A stretch of DNA of 64,000 nt from Berberis thunbergii (lineage: Eukaryota > Streptophyta > Magnoliopsida > Ranunculales > Berberidaceae): assembly GCA_003290165.1 (NCBI GenBank), contig QNQO01000519.1, positions 620,001 to 684,000 of the forward strand, written 5' to 3'. Below are positions 57,011 to 64,000 of the stretch, in pieces. The position numbers were made by a program, and so were the translations under genes. The notes beneath the pieces are model-generated. The model was not told the DNA's origin. It saw only the letters and a program-made list of their open reading frames with translations, and did no database searches. How positions within the stretch are numbered: the stretch's first letter is position 1; every line of letters starts with the position of its first letter.

Positions 57011-57222
57011 TTTGAATACCCCTAGATTTTATTGTATTGTTTAAAATCCATGATTGAATACCCCATGATTTTAATGGATTATAAAACAATCATTTAAAAT
57101 CCATGATTGAATACCCCTGGATTTCATTATATTGTTTTAAATTCTTAATTGAATACCCCTATATTTTAATGGACTTTAAAATCTTTTAGAGTCTATTAAA
57201 ATCCATGATTGAATACCCCCCT
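57011..57222. repeat. Five copies of a TTGAATACCCC motif
   Basis: TTGAATACCCC occurs at about 57012, 57052, 57109, 57149 and 57210, each next to an AAAATCCATGATT or TTTAATGGATT phrase. It looks like a dense subterminal or terminal repeat array of a non-autonomous DNA element. Confidence 0.7.
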
Positions 57223-57243
57223 GTAAGTGTCGAGGAAATGAGC

Positions 57244-57388
57244 GAGGAAACGAGCGAGGGAAGTGAGGTAGCGGGGGTGGGAGCCGTTCATCTCACTCGA
57301 GATGCGTGCGTTGACTTTTCGCGTGCGCATCTCGAGAGAGATGAACGGCTCCCACCTCCGCCACCTCACTCCCCTCGCTCGTTTCCTC
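57244..57388. repeat. Long near-perfect hairpin, 67-bp arms, 11-nt loop
   Basis: 57244-57310 is the inverse of 57322-57388 at 61 of 67 positions; the loop is 57311-57321. It is GC-rich (GAGGAAACGAGCGAGGG ... GAGATGCGTGCG), unlike its AT-rich surroundings. Confidence 0.95.
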
Positions 57389-57559
57389 CACAAACTATTG
57401 TTTTTGGTTTGGTTATTTACCACCACCTGACAATACACTTAACACCGCATGCTAGATTTTTTGATTCAATTTGGGACAATTTTAAAGCTCATTTTCTGAA
57501 ATTTGTTCACATATACATTGAGTTTTTTAATTGAATCTCTTTTAAGTAGGGGACTTCTC

Positions 57560-57733
57560 TCCAATTTTGTATTTGGTGGCTCACTTTGGGTTTACTTGTT
57601 TGGGATCAAAGAAACTATAAAGGAAAGGTTAGAGGTCCACTTCTACTTGGACATTTCACATTCTATTGATGCTTGTGCCCATATGATTTTATTGACTTTG
57701 AGCTCGAGGATGAGCTTCTTCAACGTGGGGAGA
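57560..57733 (+). pseudogene. 3' pol scrap and polypurine tract of element D
   Basis: The frame near 57,690-57,733 reads FELEDELLQRGE, followed by the purine tract GTGGGGAGAT (57725-57734) and the LTR start. This layout is standard for the 3' end of a gypsy element. Confidence 0.5.
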
Positions 57734-57734
57734 T

Positions 57735-58032
57735 TGATGTAATTAGAATATCTAGTAATATTAGCAATAGTAGTATTTTAGCAATATTAATAATTTTATT
57801 ATTATTGTAATGGGTTTCCAATTAGGACATTTTTTTTCCTATTAGGTTTAGGGTTTCCTTTAGAAGTTCGTAGGTTTCTCAATATTAGTTAGTTGATTGA
57901 TGAAAAGAAGTTTATTTCGCTAATGTATTGTTTCATTTATATATCATTGATTTACTTTTTCGTTCAATTTATTTTATTTTATTTCCAGCATTATCTTTCA
58001 ATTTTCGTTATTCTGCAAATTTCAATCTATCA
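57735..58032 (+). repeat. 3' LTR of element D, 298 bp
   Basis: It starts TGATGTAATTAGAATATC and ends ATCTATCA, with TGAT...ATCA ends. It aligns with the split left LTR. Confidence 0.75.
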
Positions 58033-58092
58033 ATTGACAACAAAAAACACCAACATAAATATAACGATTTGTCAAATATAAGTTATGAAGTA
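58030..58092. repeat. Repeat X, right copy
   Basis: ATTGACAACAAAAAACACCA to GTAAGTTATG-like wording (ATAAGTTATG); compare 31592-31655. Confidence 0.7.
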
Positions 58093-59640
58093 CAAGGGTG
58101 GGATGGTTAGAGTTGGTTGGGGCATAAAAGTTTAAAAAAAAAAAAAACTTATTTCTCCAACCTTCTTTTTTGTGATCCGTTAGATTCTTAGTTTTGGGTA
58201 AATCTTAGCCATCTTTTATCTCCAACCTCAAACACCATCTGATTTGTTATATTGACATGAAATAAGATGACATCCCAAACAAATTTTTAAAAAAAATCCA
58301 ATACTAAAGAGAAAGAAAAAAAATCCATCGAGATGGCTGATCGGGCAAGTCATGATACTTCATAATCTTTAAGTTTATCTTAAATTGGGCATTATTCAAA
58401 TATTCACAGGAATTGTGTGCTAGCTTGAAAAAATTGATCATCCAACATGCTAGTCATTGGCCATGAGAGCATAGTTGATAACTTTGACCTCAAGATGGTT
58501 CGAGCCCTTGGTATCATTTATTCTCACATTGCTAGTGGCTTCTATGGTCCTTGTATATGCATGAGATAAACTATGTAGAATTTTGAAATATAACTATTAT
58601 ATATTCATATCTGGTAACCTCTTTCAATGGACATGGTTTTCTGTACTCCATCTCTTTATGTTTATTGAATGGAGTCTCAGGCAATATTTAGGGTGAACTT
58701 TGAATCCTTCATGGTTTTACTTCATTAATTTAATGTGAAATACGGTTGCGGACGCATCAATAAATACACGAAAGGGAGAGTTATCTCAGGAGCAACAAAC
58801 CCTAGCACAAAAGGTAAAGTGGCTCTTTCTTATGGTAGTTAAGCAATTTTGTGTGTTGTCAGGTGTAGTAGAATAAGAGATTCTTGGGGAGGAGGATAAA
58901 TGGATGTATATACAATAAAGAAAACAATTTTTGTATCTTCCTATTTAACAAGTTTGACAATCGATCACCTGCCTTGTGCAATCATTCCAACTTGGCAGTG
59001 ACTATTTAGCACCACAGATTACTCTCACCAACACCACCCATCCAAAAAAAAATTTACCTGCTTTCACACACCACCACAAAAAACACAAACATTTGTCTCA
59101 CTCCTATGACGAGAAGTATGTTCTCCCTTACAGACGTTTATCTCCCTCCCATCGTCATTCTCATTGTCTTCTCTCCCCCACCAAGCTCGCCAAAATTTTC
59201 CATTGTCCCTTCTCGACACAGTCAACTACTCTCTCTCATTTGTAGTTCCTCAAATTTGTTTGTAAAGAGTTTGGTTGAACTTTTTATGCCGAAATGGATG
59301 GGTTTAGTGAAGTTGATGATTATAGCCTCGTTGATTATAATCGTGGACTGAGGGTGAAGAAGATGAACAATTTGAAAAGGAAGATGAAATTTATATCACT
59401 CAACTTGAGGTAACACTCTCAACTTGAGAAGAACTTGCAATTTTTTTTTCTTGTTGTGATATTGTTGTTGTTGCTATTGTTTGTTGATTTTACTTATATG
59501 TTCCATTATTATTTTGTGCGTAGTCCCTTCTCTTGGGTGTAATAAGTTTCGAATTTTTACAAACGATCATGTTGATAGCAATGTTGATAGTAATGATGAG
59601 ATGAAACAATGGGGAAAGAGCACTGGAAGAGGTGTTTGAC
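58093..59640. other. No recognisable gene
   Basis: It includes a degenerate copy of the dispersed repeat of 26120-27015 at about 58,190-58,265 (AATCTTAGCCATCTTTTATC then ATTTGTTATATTGA). The remainder is AT-rich. Confidence 0.5.
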
Positions 59641-61260
59641 AATAGCAACTTGTTTCTTACTGAAGAGGTAAGGCTAATTCATGTATAACTATTCTTACAA
59701 GTTTATTGTTTATTGGTTACAAGTTTATTGGTGTTTTTAACATGTTTTTATCTTGTATTTTGTAGGTATTCACATCGAGGTCGGCTTTATAGCTTAGTGT
59801 CGAAGCATCCATAAGGATAATAATATAGTTGTTGTTATCATTAAATTGGAACTGGTTCGTCACAACCGTGAAGGAAGGATCCATTTTGGATGTGAAAAGG
59901 GAGGGAAGGCAGATAGTAAGCAAAAGAATGTGCTTCGATCTAGTAGTACAAAAAAGTGTGGATGTCCATTTTAGTTGAGAGGAATCCCAAGGTAATGACT
60001 ATTGGAAATTGCACGTGACATGTGAAACCCACAATCATCCTCGAGCAAGATCACTTGTTGCCCATTCGTTTGCTAGCAGACTAAATGAAGAGGAGATCAT
60101 ATATGTGCAGAATATGTCAAAGTCGGGTGTTGCCCCTCATCACATCTTGGCCTGTTTGAAAGAGTTGTATCCCAATAATATATCGAATTTGAAGAAAATA
60201 TTCACAATGTCATTTGTCGGATAAAGACAAGCCAACTACAGGGCCGAACAACATTGCAACAGACTATGCACTTGTTGAACAACTATAGTTACACATAGTG
60301 ACATAATATGAATGAGGGCAATAGAGACGCAAACCTTTTCTGGGCGAATCCTGACTCAATTCAACTAGCAAAATGTTTTTCAACGGTCATGATTGTGGAT
60401 TACATCTATAAAACTAATCGTTACCAGATGTCGCTCTTGAGATTGTGGGTGTCACGTCGACGAGCAAAATGTTCAATGTTGCATGCTATTTTGTGTCTTA
60501 TGAGAATGAAGATTAGTACGCTTGGGCACTTAAAAAACTTATTTGGATTTTTTAGCTAGACAAGTTGCCAACTGTATTTATCACTTAAAGACAATATCAA
60601 GCCATTGAGAGAGTCTTTCTTAGAGTAAGGAGATTGTTGAGCACGTGGCACATAAATACAAATGTTGAGAAGAATTGCAGAAAATATTTTAAGGATAACA
60701 AGTTGTGGTATGAGTTTATAGATTATTTCTCGAATTTGTATAGATCAAGTGCAGAGAGATAATGGAATAAGGCAACTATTGAATTTGAAAGAAAACGGGC
60801 ATCGCACCCAAAGTGTTTAGATTATTTGAGGATGGTATGGTATCTGCGGAAGGAGTACTTTGCGATTGCATGGACCGATACTTTCATGCATTTTGGGCAA
60901 CGGACAACAGGTCGTGTTGAGGGCGCACACTCCAAGTTGAAGAATATGTTGGCAAATTCACAAGGGCATTTATCAATGTATGGACTATAATGAATGAAAT
61001 GATTAAATTGCAACACATAGGATTAAATCTTCATTCGAACAAAGTTTGACGAAGGTGAAGATTGAGCACGATTTTAAATTTTTTGGAAAACTTCATGGGT
61101 CCATGGTGCACAGTGCTTTTGATTTGATGCTTTTGGAAATGTGTTTAGGTGTGAATATTTGGGGAATGATGTTTTAGTCCAATGTTTTCAAGAAAATAGT
61201 ATTCCTTTCCATGAGATCAAATACTTTTCTTGTGACTTTTTTGTTAAAGAAAATCTTGTA
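59640..61260 (+). pseudogene. Mutator-like (MULE) transposase, decayed
   Basis: N-terminal part: KKCGCPF near 59,950 and LHVTCETHNHPRARSLVAHS near 60,010-60,070 form the Cys/His DNA-binding domain shared by MULE and FAR1 proteins. The core begins at 60,308 with ANLFWANPDSIQLAKCFSTV, MIVDYIYKTNRYQMSLL (first catalytic Asp in MIVDY). The second catalytic region near 60,570 reads TVFIT then a stop in place of the expected Asp. The third is TGRVEGAHSKLKNML near 60,905-60,950 with its Glu kept. Frameshifts lie at about 60,220, 60,440 and 60,560. Terminal inverted repeats were not found. The family moves MULEs in the nucleus; this copy is dead. Confidence 0.8.
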
Positions 61261-61329
61261 TGTGAACAATTTAAATTTTTTATGTTACATTTACTCATAG
61301 TTTCACATATATGTATGACATAACTAACC

Positions 61330-62226
61330 CACTTCTGATTGATTTTTCTTGTGAGTGTATGACATGAGATTTCAAGTCAAGGTGAAATTCATTCTGAAGG
61401 TGATCAAGGTTGTAAATAGCTTAAAAATTGATCGATATTTTCTTGTTGGCTATTATGCACACTCCAAGATTGAAAATTAGTGAAGACCTTTTTTATCAAT
61501 TTATTAATGCCTTAAACTTAGTAAAACTTTGTTGACTTCATTATGTTTTCTTTTGAAAATGAGCATCACTATAGTAAATCCATGATTTTGAAGAAACAAC
61601 AGTGCATATATTCATTGCAAGCCTTCACGAAAACATAACTCGTCTACTATAGGTAATCTAGGGGTTTAAAGTCTTGTTGCACGCATTTTAAAAGGTGGGT
61701 GCAATCAACGATGACTACGAATATGAGTTCGGATTTCATTTTATTTATTTTTGTTTTTCTAGAACATTAGCAAAATGTAGGTTTGGGGGCATTAGATGAA
61801 CACATTTATACTTTTTTATTCCCCCATGTTTACATTGGTTAGTTTATTGAATTAAATAACTTATTTTTATTAGCTTTTTTTTTCTTATAATTTGACTAGT
61901 TCGTGATATTTGTATCTTTTAAGGTAATTTTGGAACATGAAAGCTAGATCAAGGAAATTCAGCATATTTTGAGTATGGAAATAAGATTTTGATGATGGTC
62001 TAAATTGAGCAATCAAATTCTAAATTTCGTAGCTTGTTGACTAGGATCCCAAATTGAGCTTATAATATATCTTGTAGGAACTAATAAGAATAACATAATT
62101 GTAATAGTAACTTATTATGTTATGTAAGTGTTTACTTTTTTTTATTACAAACATCAACAAAATTATTATTTATATTCTCTACTGCAAAACTACAAAATAA
62201 ATACTCAGACTAGATTTTTGTGGAAA
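61330..62226. other. No recognisable gene
   Basis: AT-rich sequence after the MULE relic; no domain, repeat array or terminal repeat was recognised. Confidence 0.5.
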
Positions 62227-62301
62227 AGCCCTTTTATTGGATTTGAATAGATGACTTATGCCTTACCATGGCGTTACTCTACCCTTGAGTTACAATGGCC
62301 C
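62227..62301 (-). pseudogene. trnT-GGU: Chloroplast-derived trnT-GGU, degenerate
   Basis: The minus strand carries AGTAACGCCATGGTAAGGCA and the loop sequence AGTCATCTATTCAAATCC, the anticodon and T-arm region of plastid tRNA-Thr(GGU) with its GGT anticodon. Base changes in the acceptor stem and T-loop (CTATTC for CGGTTC) make it unlikely to fold or act. It is a nuclear plastid DNA insertion. Confidence 0.8.
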
Positions 62302-62850
62302 TTCTGATTCAAATCCTCAGACACTAGCCACTTTGAATTTATTGCATGTACCTATGTATACAATATAATGGATGTTTACTTTTATGAAGTCCGGGATAAA
62401 ACCTAATTACTGTGCTTTATTTTTTATTAACCGTCATTGAAATGAGATTCAATTGATTGATACAAAATTCGACTATAAACCCAAGATATTTTCTATTTTA
62501 TTGAATCATGTGATGAATAGATTCAACTCTTACATGGAACCTAACCAAATAGAAACTTCTAGATTTCCTAATTTCCTATCTTAATTTGAGTTCAAGATAA
62601 GCATATCTTATCTTAACAATGCCTAACTCGATGAATGAAAGTTGAATTTAAAAGTGAAATTTAATCTTTTTGTTGCCGGACAAACCACTATCTGAAGGGA
62701 TCGTATACTTCATTAATTCTATATAATTCTAGAGAATGATTTGTAAACTCTGAGTTAAAAATTTATAGGAATTGTGAAAGGTATAAAATGTTGTTCACAG
62801 AACTATAGGTGGAGCTATTAGGCAAATTTTGATACCTACTCCTATAATTT
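62302..62850. other. Probable chloroplast spacer next to trnT
   Basis: AT-rich sequence continuous with the trnT relic; the style (ATTGAATCATGTGATGAATAG, CTTATCTTAACAATGCC) fits a plastid intergenic spacer. By trnT orientation it would be the trnE-trnT side. Not verified. Confidence 0.45.
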
Positions 62851-62859
62851 GGTAACTTA

Positions 62860-63330
62860 CACTCCATTAACACGCACTTATGAATCCTTTATCATCATGC
62901 ACCCCTTATTTCAAGTTATGGATCAAACAAATCCATTGACACAAATAGTTCATGTGCGAATCAAGTTATTTGGTTCCTAGGAGTTGACAGGGAGAATTGC
63001 AAGTTTTCGGATATGCGATATCCATCCTAGTAACTATGGGCGTGTTTGCGCAATTGACACATCTGAATGAATCAATGTTGGACCCATTGGATCTTTAGCA
63101 ATTCATGCAAGGACTAGTCATTGGGGGTTTTTTTAATTTATGAAATTTATGAATGCTCAAAGGGGTGCAGGTGTTTTATTTGTCACCAATCGTAGATGAT
63201 TACTACATGGTAATAACTGAAAATTCTATGGCACTAAATCATGGTATTTAAGAAGAAGGAATAGGTTGTTCCTGCTCGCTATCGTCAATAATTCTTGACT
63301 ATTGCATGAGAACATATTCAGATACGAAGC
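62860..63330 (+). pseudogene. rpoB: Chloroplast-derived rpoB fragment
   Basis: The plus strand reads [13 protein letters not shown] near 62,915-62,955, ELTGRIASFRICDIHPSNYG and RVCAIDTSE near 62,975-63,065, then after a TGA-type stop INVGPIGSLAIHAR near 63,071-63,112. Later pieces continue in shifted frames to about 63,330. This is the middle of the plastid RNA polymerase beta subunit. Frameshifts and stops show it is a nuclear copy. In plastid genomes rpoB lies several kb from trnT, so two separate pieces were joined here. Confidence 0.8.
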
Positions 63331-63850
63331 ACTTTTTCCTGACCATCAATGCTGATAGCTCATCAAGTCAAAGTTTTTGAGATTCTCAATCAGGTTCTAA
63401 AGATTGATCTTTGACAAATTCTTGTTGTTTTCCTCGATTGCATAAATTTTTTCATTGTACTTATGAATCAGAAACCTCATAATCTTCTTAATGTTCTGGG
63501 TGTCCGACATTTTTCTTTGAGACTTCCAAGGTGTTGACAATCTCCTTCATATTGTCCCCAAATTAGGTGAAAGGCTCACCTTCCATGTGAATTATCTATA
63601 GAGTGGTGTGCAACACCTGAAGCTTGGAATCCTTGAGTTGAGCATTACCTTTGTTGTTGGGCGCTAATATATCTCATGCTTCCTTGGAGATCGCACAATT
63701 CATGATAGATTTAAAAATCCCATCACTCACCGCACTGATGATTACACTTAGACCATTTGCATCTGTGTGAGCTTTGCTTGGTCAATTGCTAACCATTCTG
63801 CATAGGCTTTGATAGTAGTAGTTGTCTTGCCATATTCGTGGATGTGATGG
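63310..63850 (-). pseudogene. Copia-like gag region, second copy
   Basis: Homologous to 16020-16495, with the shared phrases TTTGACAAATTCTTGTT, AAGCTTGGAAT, CTTCCTTGGAG and TTCGTGGATGTGATGG. The CACTA element at 63851 interrupts it in the middle; the LTR is not reached. Multiple stops are present. Confidence 0.6.
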
Positions 63851-64000
63851 CACTACACCAAAAGGCCAATTTAGCCACGCCGAGATGGCCACGGTTCTAA
63901 ACCGTTGGTTAAGTTGCCACGGCAAAAAACTGTGTCTATAATGATCAACGACCTAAAACCGTGGGAAAAAAAACTGGCCACGGCTGAAAATCGTTGGTTT
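63851..64000. mobile_element. CACTA element of the Pack-CACTA family, left end only
   Basis: CACTACACCAAAAGGCCAAT followed by GGCCACGGTTCTAAACCGTT, GCCACGG and CGACCTAAAACCGTGG palindrome units, as at 46464. The element runs off the window. Its left flank is ATGG, within the copia-like gag. Confidence 0.9.

Larger units (their letters stand above)
31673..58032 (+). mobile_element. Ty3/gypsy derivative D, host of the nested insertions
   Basis: The left LTR starts TGATGTAATTAGAATAT at 31673. It is cut by element B after about 20-30 bp and resumes at 55576. The right LTR starts TGATGTAATTAGAATAT at 57735 and ends CTATCA at 58032; the left LTR's end CTATCA is at 55848. A tRNA-Met-like primer site follows. 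Without its insertions, D is about 2.5 kb with only a short gag-like start and a 3' pol scrap, so it is an internal-deletion derivative. The flanking 5-mers GGTTG and ATTGA do not match. Confidence 0.7.

Noticed and set aside
57205..57534. Open frame through the hairpin starting MIEYPPVSVEEMSEETSEGS
   Set aside because: Both strands of the palindrome give open frames; no domain and no splice context, so coding is not supported.
1..64000. CRISPR arrays, bacterial operons, riboswitches or a prokaryotic defence system
   Set aside because: Nothing of the kind; introns, LTRs, CACTA and hAT signatures show plant nuclear DNA, and the tandem arrays lack spacer structure.

Overview
This is plant nuclear DNA, almost certainly from a eudicot. 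It is AT-rich and repeat-dense. It contains Athila-, Tat- and copia-like LTR retroelements, CACTA, hAT and Mutator-type DNA transposons, a piece of chloroplast DNA, and exon fragments whose protein matches are plant genes (NIGT1/HHO, AKR2, MOR1, CPL1). I see no complete, intact host gene. The species cannot be named from the sequence.

Layout, left to right. 1-3560: one end of a CACTA transposon with a decayed TNP2 transposase on the minus strand. 3561-8440: relic of a copia-like LTR, then a broken Ty3/gypsy pol and a 121-bp tandem array. 8523-15037: internally deleted Athila-type element with a 570-bp hAT MITE in its protease. 15125-18800: minus-strand copia-like gag plus LTR. 18800-19010: LINE zinc-finger fragment. 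19465-23262: scrambled minus-strand gypsy derivative (element A). 24601-26003 and 27406-28685: two hAT-like elements, each with a perfect 8-bp target duplication. 31673-58032: a nest of transposons (next paragraph). 59640-61260: decayed Mutator-like transposase. 62227-63330: chloroplast-derived trnT and rpoB pieces. 63310-63850: a second copia-like gag. 63851-64000: left end of a second CACTA element.

The nest has three insertion levels plus captured cargo. Gypsy element D (LTRs starting at 31673 and ending at 58032) is split by gypsy element B (about 31695-55575). B is split in its protease by non-autonomous gypsy element C (34424-43727, target duplication GATAC). B is split again, in its integrase, by a CACTA element (46464-55241, 13-bp perfect terminal inverted repeats). 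That CACTA element carries no transposase that I can see. It holds exon-intron fragments of at least four unrelated host genes: a NIGT1/HHO-type GARP transcription factor (plus strand), and AKR2, MOR1 and CPL1 pieces in series (minus strand). It is therefore a Pack-CACTA element and the most notable object here.

Element C is the second point of interest. Its gag and protease lie on the minus strand. A separate gene with a plausible 71-nt intron lies on the opposite strand next to the 3' LTR, beside a tandem array, and no reverse transcriptase is visible. This layout resembles Tat-lineage (Grande/Ogre-like) elements.

All calls rest on reading the sequence and on remembered family features. 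No database search was run. Boundaries marked approximate are estimates.
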